This document shows, piece by piece, positions 1-12,609 of a stretch of 64,000 nt of DNA. Made by a program: the position numbers and the translations under genes. The stretch comes from Colocasia esculenta (taxonomy: Eukaryota > Streptophyta > Magnoliopsida > Alismatales > Araceae). The stretch's first letter is position 1. The number at the start of each line of letters is the position of its first letter. The stretch is from positions 68,582,206 through 68,646,205 of the forward strand of contig CM024758.1 of assembly GCA_014218235.1 (NCBI GenBank), in the 5' to 3' direction. The notes under the pieces were generated by a model, which saw nothing but the letters and a program-made list of their open reading frames with translations, searched no databases and was not told the DNA's origin.

Positions 1-1779
1 AGCTCCAAGGGGTCGGATTTGAGGTTTCTAAAATGGGTTTTCTCACAGCTCACTCACCAGGGTTTTTCTCTCCCTCTATTTCTCCTCTTGCAAGGTGAAG
101 TGAGAAGTGGGGAAAGGCCATTTCGGGTTCAGACTAAGGAGAGCCCCTCACCCACTCACCATGCTGATTTGACAGCCTTAGAGCCGTTGGGGACATCCCC
201 CAATGGAGGCCATGCCTTGCTCCCGGATTTTCTGGCTCTGCAACGCATGCAGGTCAGAGAAGTTGGCGTCCATATCGCTGGACGCCGGAGTTAGTGTTGG
301 CGTCCATGTCTGACGCTGACACCACCTCAGCGGCCTGGGGTTGACGCCAAGATGGCCCTTGGCCGGAAATCTAAAATATGCAGAAACCATGCATACCATG
401 CATATATACATGCAATACGTATACGGTATTATATCCATACTATCACCATGCAATACATACCCTATTTATATTTAATATAAACATATTGACGCTAATTGGC
501 CCTTCGGCCAGAACTTAAAAACATGCAGAAAACTATGCTTACACTAATATACATACAATATATAAGGTGTAACATGTATATTACTATACCAAGCAATCAA
601 TATCATTTATACCTAGGCATACACAAGCATACATAAATACACTAAGATAAGATGTGCGTAGATATCTACCTATGCGTACATGATGTTTTTCATAAGTGGA
701 CTCCACACACGGAAAAGTAAATGACGGAACTATGAGGCTTCGCAAATCATTAGGAGGTGATATGAATTTGTTAGCTAAGAATATCTATTCGATAAATAGT
801 CCTTGCACACACACACACTTGATTTGACATATATAGAATCCAATGTCCGGTGAAAATGGTAAACACACATATGACTTCTCCAAGGGAGCCCTCTCCTACT
901 GAAGGAAAAGTCAATAGGACTGAGTATAGTAAGGAATACTTGAGTTTAGTTGTTACAACATATCAAAACTTAGTAAGTTTTGCCAATCGCTGTAACTTAT
1001 AAGGCTGACCATATATAGTATACACACACGGGTGTAGCACACTTATGTACATTATGCTTAGAATAGATGGATACAACATGCGCACCGGTAATTAGATTTA
1101 CTTGCACAACTTTACCTAACATTGCAATTTCTATATGCATAGAATTCCTTAATGTGCACTACATGCATAATTTAGCCAATTGACTATTCTCACCTAATTA
1201 TCATAAAAATACATGCATGTTATTCATGAGGAGTATAGAATCCCAATATAAACTACTAAACACACCTACCAGGCTTGAACTCTTTATGTACATGCAATGT
1301 ACGAAGTACAATGTACGCATCAACTAACCATGCAATGGACCATTTACAACTAAACATACTCATGCATACATAAGTACACCAGGTATATGCATAGAATTAG
1401 GTATACAATTGTCACACGCATAAGATAACGTACATACACATATCTACTTCTTACACTCCCATACAAAATTCCATGAATGGGTAGTATAGATATTCTTCAA
1501 TATTTAGAAATACATACATAATATTATTCAATCATTCTAAGTCTAAGATTCTTGAAAAGAAAAGAGAACATTCATATTACTTCTTAATTTAGCTAATTGC
1601 TCACTCCACGCGAATGCACGTATGCATTATATATATATATACGTAGCCATGCTCAAGAGAAGTATAAACTTATAGTAGGCACAATGAACTACGCATGCTA
1701 TGCACACAACAAGCGAACTCCCACACACCATCCATATACATACATATGTATATAAAGAGAATAAAAATCCGGTCTTACA
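1..1779 (-). repeat. LTR-like sequence, probably a gypsy LTR in minus orientation (left end outside window)
   Basis: No coding region is supported here. Two imperfect copies of one segment (about 337-395 and 484-535, both reading TTGACGC...GGCCC...ATGCAGAAA) resemble the distal parts of LTRs B and D, which also carry TTGACGCC and ATGCAGAAA words. The right edge is proposed at GGTCTTACA (1779), matching the end of solo LTR S2 (GGTCTTACA). From about 540 to 1779 the sequence is AT-rich with CATACA/TACACA runs, a short CA repeat near 808 and a TA repeat near 1630. Nothing else is recognised. Confidence 0.4.
265..510. promoter_or_regulatory. Array of inverted 7-mer pairs separated by 8 bp
   Basis: GGCGTCC (265-271) and GGACGCC (280-286) form a perfect inverted pair around 8 bp. 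Degenerate pairs follow near 300-325, near 330-352 (CAGCGGC/GACGCCA) and near 484. This is the same geometry as the arrays in LTRs B and D. The role is unknown; a protein-binding array is inferred. Confidence 0.5.
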
Positions 1780-1889
1780 GCACCTTTCTTCTTTCCAAAG
1801 TAGTTAGCATCTTCCAGTCAATCTTCCTTCATCATACATCTCCTTGAAACTGCTTTGGTGGCGATCACGGTCCTTTTTCTTTATTTTTA

Positions 1890-3283
1890 ATCATCATCTT
1901 TAGGGAGCAAATCTTGTGATTACAGCGTCCTCCAGGGGGTGGTCCTGAATGAAGATAATGATCACTGTGTTTGGCGGCCATCTAAAGATGGTCATTTTTC
2001 TGTCAAATCCACTTACAATCTGGTTCGTTCGGTTGGCATCAAAAGATCTGCTTTGTCTAAATTTGGCACAATAAATATTACAAAAGAGCTTCTCTATTTT
2101 GCTGGAAACTTCTTAACAGGGGGTCTCTGTTGACCAAAAAATTCTGAAAGTGGTGTGGCCATGGTATCTTGTTGTTCTTGCTGTAGTTCTCCTCCCAACA
2201 CTGAGGACTATGATCACCTTTTCCTTAATGGCGAGTTGGCTGCCTCTATAGAACTAGTTTCTCCCTCTCACTGATCCTAAAGTTTACCTTCACAGTCACA
2301 TAACTGTGAGGATATGGAGCTTTATTTCGGTTACTAATACCTCTTCCGCATTGGGGTTTGTCCTCTTCACTGTCTTCTCCTCATGCTGTGGGAGATTTGG
2401 AAGGGGAGATGTGGAAGAGATTTGAAGACAAGGTGCCTTCAGCAGGTGCAGCGATCAGAAGCATTAAAAGTATAGTTGCTCACTCTCTTGCCTCAGTCCA
2501 GTTCAAAGTGATGCCTTCCACTCATGACATGCAGGTCCTCTTGTCTTTTGGGTTTTCTCTGCAGATTTTTATACTAAGCTGCTCAAGCTTATTTGCTGGA
2601 TACCTCCCATAACTCACTATTGTTTTGAATGTCGATGGGGCATGCAAAGGAAACCCAGGCGTCTATGGGGTGGTGGTTGCATTCGGATAAGAAGGGAGCA
2701 GTGGTGGCGGCGTTTTCTCATTTTTATGGTGACGAGAATAGAATCATTGCGAGCTAGAGCCCTCTGTGATGGTATCCGTCTGGTAGACTCCTTGGCATTC
2801 ACATTTCTTTATAAATTCAGATTCTCTAGCTTTGGTGAATTCCATGGAAACTGGTATTTGCCCTTCTTGGCAAGCTTATCACCGGTGGCGTGAGCCTACT
2901 ATATGATCCATAAGAAGAACTTTTATCACCCATATTTATCGGGAGGCAAATCAGGTGGGCGGATGGCCTAGCCAACTTCGGATGTTTGTTTAAGGAAAAC
3001 ATGATGTACTGGGGGTCTAGTAGATTTCCTCTCAATTGTAAAGGTCCTTTACTGTTGGACAAAACCGGTTTGCCACATGTTAGACTTTTGTAACCGTGGT
3101 CCTTTTGTTCTTTTCATTTCAGATTTAAAGGGCTTCCCCGATTGGTGGTTGTACTCTTTCTTTTCTTATATATATTCAGGCCCAGACCTCTTGCTGGTGG
3201 AGTGGGAACATTCTTCCCCTCTGGAGGAGGGTGCACTCTCCTAGCTTTAGAGGCCTAAGGACCGGTTTTTTAATAATAAAAAA
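1890..3283 (+). pseudogene. Plant L1-type LINE, 3' fragment of ORF2 with RNase H domain and 3' tail
   Basis: Degenerate C-terminal part of a LINE ORF2 polyprotein. Visible in order: the zf-RVT region with VWRPSKDGHFSVKS (about 1970-2010), the Cys cluster CCSCCSS followed by DHLFLNGELA (2167-2240), the RNase H (RVT_3) motif NVDGACKGNPG (2628-2660), RALCDG near 2755-2775 and a terminal LDKTGLPHVRLL before a stop at 3092. The same blocks occur in the minus-strand LINE at 5853-9273, which supports the call. Several frameshifts separate the blocks. The 3' UTR runs to an A-rich tail (TAATAATAAAAAA, 3271-3283). The tail abuts the protease of gypsy A, so the LINE probably inserted into or truncated that element. 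The 5' limit is uncertain. Confidence 0.8.
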
Positions 3284-4596
3284 TGTTTGACACCTAGTAT
3301 GGCATCATAGCCCTTCATGTCTAAACAAATGAGATCGGAAGGGAGATTGTGTCCTCCAATTATGGTTTCACATTTGGGCAAGTAGTGTGTGAGCTTTGAC
3401 TCAGAGCCAAGTGGAGAAGCTACATTGATCTTGGACTTCATGAGGACAGGTTTAACAGGTAGAGTTGCAGCGAATGTGGTGGAAATAAATGAATATGCAG
3501 CTCCAGTATCAATAAGTACAATAGCAGGTTGAGAGTGTATGAGAATGGTACCTTCCACCATACCCCCTTCCTCGGGTAAGTCATCTTCTACAACAGCATT
3601 AAGGCGTCCCTGACGTTGTGGTATATTCTGAGCTTTGCCTGGCTGGTCCTTCAGCATAGGACAGTCAGGTATACGGTGGTCTCTACCATCACACCTCAGA
3701 CACGCTCTAAGCTTCTTCCAGCATTCTTCTGTTCGGTGCCCTGGCTTATCACAGAATTTGCAGTTCTCAGCTAACTACCTACCTTCCACTTTGACTTTCT
3801 TATTCATAGCATAATCTCTTCCAGCATTCGGCCTCTTGTTGTTGTTGTTAAAGGTGTTGTTGTTGTGGTTGTTGTTGTTGTTACGGAAAGTTTGTGCAGT
3901 ATTAGCCGCTCCCTTCTTGACAAAGACCGACTTTGAGATGTCTTTCCCCCTCATGCCTTCTACTTTGGCCATGGTATCTTCCACTAGTTGTGCTCTTTGG
4001 ACCATCTCGGTGTATGCTTGTATGTTGTGAGGTCCGAGCTTTTCAATGAACATGGGCCTAAGCCTATCCATGAATCTATTGGCCTTCAATCTTTTCGTGC
4101 CCACCAGATGTGGGGCATACACTACAAGACGATCAAACTGAGCTTCATACTCAGCCACAGACATGCTCTTTTGCTTCAGTGCGGAAAACTCCGTCGCCTT
4201 CTTTTCCTTGACTCTCTCAGAGAAGTACATTCCCCGGAATATTTCCAGGAATCCAACCCACTCAAGTTCCGTTACATTGGGCAGATGAGCCGATGTGGCC
4301 TTCCACCATGCCCGGGCATCCTTGGTAAATTGGTAAGTGGCAAGTACCACCTTCTCCCTGTTAGTGCATTGCATGACTTGGAAAATCCTTTCCATTTCTT
4401 CCGGCCAATTTTTTGCCTCGTCTGGATCAGGAGATCCGAAGAAACGAGGAGGGTTCAAACTCCTAAAATTGCGATGTAAATCGCTAGCTCCATTCCTAGC
4501 AGTTGTAGCTTGATTTCCAGCCTGAACCACATTTTGCAGGGCTTGAGTGAGTCCTGCCACAGTTTCTTGCATAGCTTGCCACTGATTGCGAGCCAT
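3284..4596 (-). pseudogene. Ty3/gypsy (chromovirus-like) gag-protease, element A
   Basis: The frame begins at ATG 4596 and runs through gag into protease. Gag carries the Retrotrans_gag core (residues about 50-200, including RFFGSPDPDEAKNW and ATYQFTKDARAWW). An Asn-rich run follows, coded by GTT repeats near 3840-3885. Two CCHC knuckles, CKFCDKPGHRTEEC and CLRCDGRDHRIPDC, lie between 3670 and 3765. Protease has the catalytic triplet in VLIDTGAAYS (about 3505-3535). One in-frame TAG (3777-3775) sits between the gag core and the knuckles; the same frame continues on both sides. Protease is cut at about 3284 by the LINE tail. Gag packages element RNA and the aspartic protease would process the polyprotein. 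No longer functional. Confidence 0.9.
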
Positions 4597-4825
4597 TACA
4601 GTTGAGTAAAAAGTTATGAGGTTCCTGAGAAAAGGATAGAAACCAATTAATGTCTATAGATACATCGTAAGAGTCAATGGGTAGGAGTGGGTAGGAGTGC
4701 TTAGTTCCTTCTAACATATTCCCTATCTCTACCCATTCTCACCAGGTACTATATGTAGTTTCCATGACGTAGGTTTCTATTCTGTCACTTAAACCTAGGA
4801 CTTAAATATTCCTATTGTTTCCTAG

Positions 4826-4837
4826 GCTCTGATACCA
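4826..4837 (-). other. Primer-binding site of element A (initiator Met tRNA)
   Basis: On the minus strand this reads TGGTATCAGAGC, the standard plant initiator-Met-tRNA primer site. It lies 6 bp inside the LTR end proposed at 4844 and about 230 bp upstream of the gag ATG, so it fixes the orientation and the LTR boundary of element A. Confidence 0.9.
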
Positions 4838-6028
4838 CTAAACTGTCACGTCCTGAGAATTACACAGCGGATAATATTTGGATAATTCAAGTTGATATTA
4901 CGAGACGTGAATAGTCGGCAAATAAGCCTCCAGCTAGCAATCACTAAATGCGTATCAACACAGCATCAGAATAGGGCTCAAATAATGAACTCAATTAAAC
5001 TTATATTCAAATCTCAAACTCATTTTTTCAAAAGAAACTAATACAACTTAATCATTATTGAATAACAGGACTAAGACTTAATAAAAGAAAAATTACATTT
5101 AATCCTCACTTCCTACTACATCGATCTATCACTCATTCTAACTATAGATAGACACATGTGTTGGAACGCTCATCACTCAGATGCATTCCCATCCTCGACT
5201 GGTTCCTCCCGCGCACTTCATAGTCACCTAGAGGGTTAAAAGTAGGGAATGAGCAAACTAGCCTAGTAGGATTTATATCTCAATGTGCTGGCAATGATAT
5301 AAGTGATTAGAAATTTATAACTATGTTAGCACGATTATCAAGATATACATGTGCGAATAAAACTCATTAAACATGATACATGAACAAGATAGATTGGATG
5401 ATCATGACGGAGCAAGATCTAGAACAATATAACGAGCAAGAGCTATCAATAGAGTGGTAAGTAACAAGCACGCAAGATATCATTGAATTGCAATAATTAC
5501 ACGATGGCCATATCATGCAAGCAAGCAAGCAAGCACGAGCACGATCATGTAACACTAATCAAGCACGAAGACACTAATGTACACCAAGGAAAGATCCACC
5601 TTGAAATGCACACTAGGACACGTGTATGTGGTTATTGTATCTAGCATTCAACACGCAAGTACTCCAAGCGCAGATGCAACGCCAGTAATCATTATACCCC
5701 ATGGTTAACAGTATATTTATGACTCTCTGTCACTGGGCTAGACTGGAGCCCTTGGACACTCTCCATGTTCGATCAGCATCTCACTTAATTTCAAATGTAG
5801 ATACCCACAGTCATTAATGGCCAATAAGAGTTTCAAGATTTAAGCAATTTGATTTTTTTTTTTTTAGTAAAAAGGTACCAAGGAAACAAACCAGCTAAGT
5901 GCGCTTTCTCCCAGCGGAAGACAACGTTCTCACTCCCCTGGCTATACCCGGCCCGAAAATTTTATAAATATCATGATAAAACAAATACAAGAAGCAGCGG
6001 GGCATACCCCTGAGATGAAGACAACAAA

Positions 6029-9000
6029 CTAGACTAACTGAATAGATGGGAAGCCAGTTTTATCAAGCACAACTGGGCCCTTACAAATAAGAGGGAAAGA
6101 TGAACCAGTGAAGACTGAAGAAACACCTTTTTCACAGGCAAAAGATGCTAATGCGTCTGCCACCCTATTCGTCTCCCTATAGGTATGAAGCACAGTAATG
6201 TTGAGCTGTTTGAGTAAGGACTGAGCAATTTTCCACCACCATGAGCATTTCCACGAAGGACATTTATCCAAAATAAGAGACTGAACCAAAACCTGAGAAT
6301 CTGAATAAACTGCAGCAATATGAAAACCACGATGCACCGCCAACCTTAATCCATCACATACAGCACGCACCTCAGCAATCACACTATTTCCTTGGCCATA
6401 AAATATGCAAAGCTGAGATGAACATCCCCTTTAGAGTCCCGAAGACAACCACCACCACCACAAGGGCAAGGATTACCTTTACAAGTACCATCTACATTTA
6501 AATATAGACCATAAGATGGAGGAATCCACCGCACTAACTTTGGAGTCTTCAGCTTGACAGTGGGTTTAAAGTCAAACTTAAGAAGGACACCGAGTTTGGA
6601 GGGAGAGCAGTCCTTTTTGAACGTCATTCCCTGGATAGCCGCATTAACTGCAAATCTAATATCTGAAGTAATCCTCCGCACAGATTTGGTTTTAGAGTCA
6701 AATCTTTTTGCACATCTGAATTTCCAAATCTCCCACAACATAAGAAGCATAACATATGTAGCAATGAAACCAGGCGCAGTATGGCAGTTCAAAGTGAACA
6801 ATATCTTCCATAAGGTGGACGTGATACGAGGACCCTTGGCCTGAGCATCAAATAGAGGAATAGCCCAGATCCACAGTGCAGTGGCTAACTCCCCCTCAAG
6901 GAAGAGATGATCCAGGTTCTCAACCGAAGGAGTTGTACAACAAGAGCAGGCGGAAACTATATGAACTCCACAATCAGATATTTGATCATCAGTAGCTACA
7001 GCTCTGTGAATAACCCTCCATCCAAAGAGAGCAACTCGGGGATTAAAGGCATTATTCCAGATTTTGATCATGGTAGGGCCGTAAATACTTTGCGGCCTAA
7101 TAGCTTGGAAAGCAGATGTGGTCGAGAAATGGCCATTAGCATTCCCAGTCCAAACACAAGTATTAAGTGAATCAAATATGGTGACATTCTCCATAACTCT
7201 AAGAATAATGGCGTGACTTCTGAAAGGATGATCTGGGTTCACTGCCACATCATTGACCAAAGTAAATGGGTAATGAACCAAAGTAGGAAGAAAGGAAATT
7301 AGAGGAGCGCTGCCAACCCACCTATGCCTCAAAATATCAATGTCCTTACCATCCCCCAAAACCCATCTACTATGTTGCCTGAGTAGATTATATGCCATGT
7401 GAAAAAATTCATTAGAGATTCCCGAAGGAAACACCCTGCTGGCTTCAGTTGAATTAGATTTAAAAAATCTGCTTCTGGCATATCTTAACCACAGAGACTG
7501 ACCATGGATTGCATTCCAAATAAGTTTAGCCATGAGGGAGATTTGAACATGCCACATATTTCTAACACCCAAACCACCTTCCTGCTTAGGCCTAGAAATC
7601 TGATCCCAAGAAATCCATTGACGACACCTTAGCCCCTCTGCCCCGTTCCAGAAAAAAGATGCACAAGAGCGCTCAATGCAGTGAATAACAGATTTAGGCA
7701 AACAAGAGGCAGAAGCCACATAGATAGGAATAGAGCAGAGAATAGAGTTAATAAGAATAACTCGACCTGCTTGAGAGAGAAGTTTAGACTTCCATGAGGA
7801 TAGCGAGTTATTCACCTTGTCGATGATGTGCTTGTAGTGGGAGACTAGGGTGCGCCCAGAAGTGATAGGAACACCAAGGTAAGATAAAACTCCCTGTTGT
7901 CTTCTAAAACCTGTCAGCGCTACAATACGAGGCCCCAAAGCAGCTGGAGCTTTGGAGGAAATAATAAAACAGCTCTTTGAAGCATTAACCTTTTGCCCAG
8001 AAGAATCCTCATACTGCTTTAAGAGAGAAAGAAATTTCCTGATGTTTCTAGTCTGACCATTAAGGAATATGAGGGTATCATCAGCATGAAGAAGATGAGA
8101 GACTGGAAGGCAACCCCTGGGACCCCTGAAAGGAGCGAGAACACTTGTAGACTGAAGTAAACGAAAACCCCTACTAAGCGTCTCTTCCATGATAATGAAA
8201 AGAGCAGGCGCCAGGGGGTCGCCTTGCTTAATACCTCTAGAAGATTTGAAATATCCGACCTGCTGGCCATTAAATATAACATAAAACCAACAATTGCTAA
8301 GCATCATACGACGTAGGACACAAATCGGGAAGAAAAGCCAAAGCTCCGCAGAACGACGAACAGGAAGTTCCATTCACTCGATCATAAGCCTTCATCATAT
8401 CCAACTTAAATTAACATTATTCCTTCGAACCTTCCTTCCAATGTCCTTCATCATATGACAGGATGTGGACACATTCTCAATAATAGAGCGACCTTTCACA
8501 AAAGCTCCTTGCTCCTAAGAAATAATAGCAGGTAAAATAGGGGACAAGTGATCAGAGAAGATCCCAGAAATAATCTTGTAACAAAAATTACAAAGACTAA
8601 TCGGTCTGAAATCACCAAACGTCCTGGGGTCTTTAACCTTAGGAATCAAGGTAATAATGGAAGAAGTGGCACCACGAGGTAACGGGTATCCTTGAAAAAA
8701 TCTTGAACAGCACACACCACATCCTCACCAACAATGTCCCAGCAAAGAGAATAAAAAGACCCCAGGAATCCATCCGGGCAGGGTGCAGCCTTACCATTCA
8801 TGCCCATAACTGCCCCCTTGATCTCATGGCTACCAGGAGTAGCGCAAAGAGAGGAGTTTTGTTGATCAGTAATGAGGGAGGGAATAACCTGCAAGAGCTC
8901 ATCATTCACCACCGTGTGACTAGTTGTAAGAAGAGCTTGAAAATAAGATGAAGTAGCATCCTTCAATCTGTCTTGATCTTCGCACCATTGCTAAGACCCC

Positions 9001-9273
9001 TCAATAAAAAGCCTATGAATATAACTTTTCCTCCTATTATTCATGACAACCGCTTGATAGAAGGCAGTATTTCGATCACCATTCTGCAACCATTTCATCC
9101 TAGCTTTTTGGCACCACATCTTCTCATCATTAATCAGAGCTTGGCGGAGACGGGCATGAGAGGTGGTCATAGCAATTCTATTGACTTCTGAAGGATTTTA
9201 CTCAAAGTCATATTCAATATGTCCTGATCTTCGCACCATTGCTGAGACCCCTCAATATAAAGCCTATGAATAA
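6029..9273 (-). pseudogene. LINE ORF2: reverse transcriptase, zinc-knuckle region and RNase H
   Basis: Domains follow each other on the minus strand. The pre-RT linker is about 9240-8970. RT starts with PDGFLGSFYSLCWDIVG and LIPKVKDP...FRPISLCN (8850-8560). RT palm has GIKQGDPLAPALF (about 8240-8200) and HADDTLIF (about 8090-8070), where the usual FADD is HADD. A Cys/His cluster near 6960-6890 includes DHLFLEGELA. The RVT_3-type RNase H has LNVDGTCKGNPCP, SDSQVLVQ and RETNRVADALAS (6520-6130). The longest open piece is 8373-6379 (664 aa) and the next frame begins at 6382. A frameshift region near 8380-8520 and an in-frame TAG at 8993-8991 break the gene. RT would copy LINE RNA at nicked target DNA. 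Inactive here. Confidence 0.9.
8970..9273 (-). repeat. Short direct duplication at the LINE 5' end (8970-9021 and 9221-9273)
   Basis: About 52 bp (CTTCGCACCATTGCT core) is present twice, 251 bp apart; the second copy ends exactly at the proposed LINE 5' boundary. Both copies code for the same ORF2 peptide around QWCEDQD. One copy reads TAG where the other reads CAG. Confidence 0.8.
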
Positions 9274-9710
9274 AATTTGAATGTCATGTTCATGATGATG
9301 ATGTGAAGAAGTAGTAAGTAAGGTGAACATGATTGCAAGATAACAATAGTCAAGAGATAATTTCGGCAGCATAACGGCGCAATTTAAGCTTTAGTTATCT
9401 CTTTACATTAGTGGCTTAAGTTCAATCTTTCAAATCACACTCACGAGAACAAGATGAGAGAGGAAGTGCACGCTATCTCTAGGGAACTTCGATGGTACAA
9501 CCAACTCGGTCTCCATGAGGGAATCCATGGAGTACGGAGATTTACGGAGGTCCTAAGAGAAAGGTCACTAGACTGCCGATACAGAATGACTGGCCGTGAG
9601 TTTCCAATCCCCCAATAAAGGGCTGCTTATAAGTGCAAGTGTGTAGTGAATTACGTGTCTCAATCCACAATCCACCGGTTTAAAACAACACGGAAAACAA
9701 GTAACATGAA
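9274..9710 (-). repeat. Middle segment of gypsy A LTR
   Basis: This DNA lies between the LINE target duplication and the S1 target duplication. No reading frame or other motif is seen. It is assigned to LTR A by position. Confidence 0.55.
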
Positions 9711-10832
9711 TGTAACACCCCGGAAATTTAGCAATTTAAAATTTTCAGAATTTTAGAGGGATAAAATAAATAAACGTATTGGAGACTTCCAATACCATGT
9801 GTTAATGACCTATTAATAAGATTGGGCCAATAGAGCATATTTGGCCCAAGGATATGAACAAACTAGGACAGGAAATTGCCCAGAAATTCGTGTAGATAAT
9901 TATGCAGTAATTAGTGAGGGTAATTTAGGGTCATATTATGGATGAGTAGTCATGTAAGGTAAGCCAAAACCGGACTCAATCCCAATTGGTGGTTTCCTAA
10001 ACCTTGGCTACCTCTTTTAAGTAAAGGAATCCCAGATTTTTTGGAAACTAGGAAACAGAGCTCGTAGCCCCTTTCCTAGTGTCATTAGGACTCTTAACAA
10101 CATCCTAAAACTATAAGAACTCGTCCCTAAACTCTTGGGGAAGGTTTAACAACGAAGTTGGAGTCATTTGGAGGCAAGCAAGAACTTTTGAGGAGCAGAA
10201 GAAAGGCTGGGAATCCGGAGCTTCATCCCCTGCATCCTCTGTTGCGTCCAGAACATCAACAGGTTTTAGATCTTCGTAAAGGTAGGTGTTCTCGGGCCAA
10301 GATTAAAGAAAACCAATGCCAACATGTAGTTCTTTGAGTCTAGGATCATTTGCACTTGATTTGCCCAATTTTCATGGAGTATTCATCGTGTATTGGTGAT
10401 TTTCCGAAGGCTTGCACAGTTAGGGCTTTTCTCGTTCGTCATATTGTGCACATGATTCAAGGCCACATTTGACTAAACTTTCTTCATGAAATTTCTTTTA
10501 CTTGAAGCCACGATCATCTTCTATGTTGGACGTTTTGTCCAAAGGATTTTCGTTAGAGAGTTAGGAGCATGATAAGAGAGTCTCTGTTTGATACTGTGAT
10601 TTCGGGTTTCACTTGATTTTGTTCTTCACATGTTTTCTAGAGATTCAAGACCGAATTCGATCAAACCCTCAACATCACAATTCTTCTACTAGTTGTCTTC
10701 TTCATCTTTCATGTTGGACGTTTTGTCCAAATGTCAATTGTTAGAGAGTTATAAGAGTTTGAAGTGAATCGCTGCATGGCATGTGTTTTCAGGTCTCACA
10801 TGACTCTTAAGTTTTGTTCTGGAAGGACTCTA

Positions 10833-11232
10833 GTGTCGACACTACTTGGACTAGTGTCGACACACTGTCCCAAGGCAGCCCAGAGAGTGTTCTGGGAAGC
10901 CCTCTAGTGTCGACACTACTTGGACTAGTGTCGACACCCTGTCCCAACAGCCCAGAAAGTGTTCTGGGAAGGCCATCTAGTGTCGACACTGCCTCATCTA
11001 GTGTCGACACACTGTCCCAGTTTTTACCCAGGGAGTTCTGGGAAACTGATCTAGTGTCGACACTACCCTATCTAGTGTCGACACACTGTCCCATGTTTTC
11101 CAGATGGGTTCTGGAATCTGTCTCTAGTGTCGACACTACCTGAACTAGTGTCGACACTACCTGACCAGTTTTGCCTGATTTTGTCTTGGGTTTGGAGCAT
11201 GGTGTCGACACCACCTGATCTAGTGTCGACAC
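10833..11232. promoter_or_regulatory. GTGTCGACAC paired-palindrome array in S1 (six pairs, 11-bp spacer)
   Basis: Six pairs of the 10-bp palindrome GTGTCGACAC occur. Within every pair the spacer is exactly 11 bp, so centres are 21 bp apart. Pairs recur about every 70-75 bp, and most are followed by CTGTCCC and then GTTCTGG or TTCTGG. The array ends 69 bp before the TATATAG at 11302. Confidence 0.9.
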
Positions 11233-11301
11233 TACCCTTGCAAGATTTTTGTATAATTTGGGTCTAATCATTCATGATGTCTTCAAGCATGTACATGATG
11301 T

Positions 11302-11308
11302 TATATAG
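11302..11308 (+). promoter_or_regulatory. Candidate TATA box of S1
   Basis: TATATAG lies downstream of the palindrome array in the LTR's own orientation. It would divide U3 from R; the transcription start has not been seen. Confidence 0.45.
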
Positions 11309-12609
11309 TATGCATGGACTTAAAATAAATCAAACCATTAAAGGAAATGGTAATGATATGAATATGATTCTAATGTGTAATTTTGATTGTTCTTATGATC
11401 CTTGTATTATCTTGTGATTTGCTTATTGTCAATTGATAAGATAAGAATATGTTATGAATGTGGGGATGAATACATGATTAGTATGGACATGTTAGTGGTG
11501 ATTTGTATATGAGTTTCATGGTTGCATGTTTTCCGGTGTTCAATTGATTATTTGTCATATGCATACATGTTAGGAAAGTACATGTTCTACATATGATCTG
11601 TCTTTAGAAACACCCTCATGTCAAGACATTAATGAATTATGAAATATAAGATACGTCGTTATCCTGCCTCGATCTTTTGAGCTGTTTGTCATTCCTTGAC
11701 TCTATGAGTGATCATGTTCTTTTACTATGAGCTTGTCATTGAAACTCTGTGGCCATAATATGAATATGTTTGTTCGGCACATCGTGGGACTCCGGTCCAA
11801 AACTTGATACAATGCCTGTGCAATAGGGCCCTGTCCGGTCCTGGGGAGGAGCGCCCCAACGTACTTGTTAACCGAGGGAGTATGGACTCTTGGTGCTTGG
11901 CATAGCACACCTGACATGCAAGATTGTGAATTGTGCCTCCTGTTTGACTTGATAAGTTTGACTTGACATGATATGATAAGTTTGTTCTTGTGAACACATG
12001 AACTCTGCTTGAATATGGCCAATCTCTTCTGACATGATTTTAATCTTGAATTATCTGTCCATTGTATATGGAACTCGACAATTGATCTGATATGATATCC
12101 GTTCTACTTTGCTATTCAACTTGTTAGAAAAGCATGCATTGTCAGCATACTCATAAGCATATATGCCTATATAAAATGTTAATCATGTATACTAGTGCCC
12201 GCACGTGATTGAGATATAAATCCTACTGAGCTAGTTCGCTCACCCCTATCATCCTGCCCTTTTTCAGGTAGTGATGAAGAACCCGTGGAGTCGGATGGGA
12301 CTGGGCAAGAGTGACGAGCACCCGTCCTAGAATAGATGACAGTTTAGAAATAGAAATTTGAGTAGTCTATGTAATAGTGAAACTTTTGTGGAAGTTTATT
12401 TGAATGATGGACCCTTTGGTTATTCTTCTTATGTGAGGTTGTATCTAGTTGAATGAAATGAATAAAGTATACTAATGGTGACCATATTATAGTCTTGAAT
12501 GTGTTATTATATTCGACTGTGACTCTGCACTATTCAACTGTGATACGCCGGTTTGTATCGTTCACGTCCCCCGGTATTTATTCCGCTGCTAAATATTCGG
12601 GGCGTGACA

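Larger units (their letters stand above)
5853..9273 (-). mobile_element. 5'-truncated L1-type LINE, minus strand, with poly(A) and target duplication
   Basis: A T13 run at 5853-5865 is the poly(A) tail on the minus strand. The 7-bp word AATTTGA flanks both ends (5846-5852 and 9274-9280) and is taken as the target-site duplication. The 3' UTR is 5866-6028. The element lacks ORF1 and the endonuclease, as is usual for 5'-truncated LINEs. It landed in the LTR of gypsy A. Confidence 0.85.
9711..12609 (+). mobile_element. Solo LTR S1 (Ty3/gypsy, chromovirus-like), duplication ATGAA
   Basis: The ends are TGTAACACCCCGGAAATTTAGC and ...GCTAAATATTCGGGGCGTGACA, which are long imperfect inverted ends. 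ATGAA is duplicated on both sides (9706-9710 and 12610-12614). No gag, pol, primer site or second LTR is present, so this is a solo LTR of 2899 bp left by LTR-LTR recombination. It carries a GTGTCGACAC array (10833-11232) and a TATATAG box at 11302-11308. The end words resemble Tekay/Del-type chromovirus LTRs, but the assignment to that lineage is inferred. Confidence 0.88.

Noticed and set aside
1..294. Short overlapping open frames on both strands at the left end
   Set aside because: No domain is recognisable and the DNA carries the inverted-pair array of an LTR.
808..1650. Centromeric or telomeric satellite
   Set aside because: Only short CA and TA runs are present; there is no tandem monomer and no TTTAGGG telomere repeat.
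3836..4479. Plus-strand frames rich in Leu or without domains
   Set aside because: They are antisense shadows of the gag gene of element A, including its Asn-rich run.
10833..11232. Regularly spaced palindromic repeats resembling a CRISPR array
   Set aside because: Repeats are only 10 bp, spacers alternate between 11 bp and about 40 bp and are themselves similar, there are no cas genes, and the array lies in the LTR of a plant retrotransposon.
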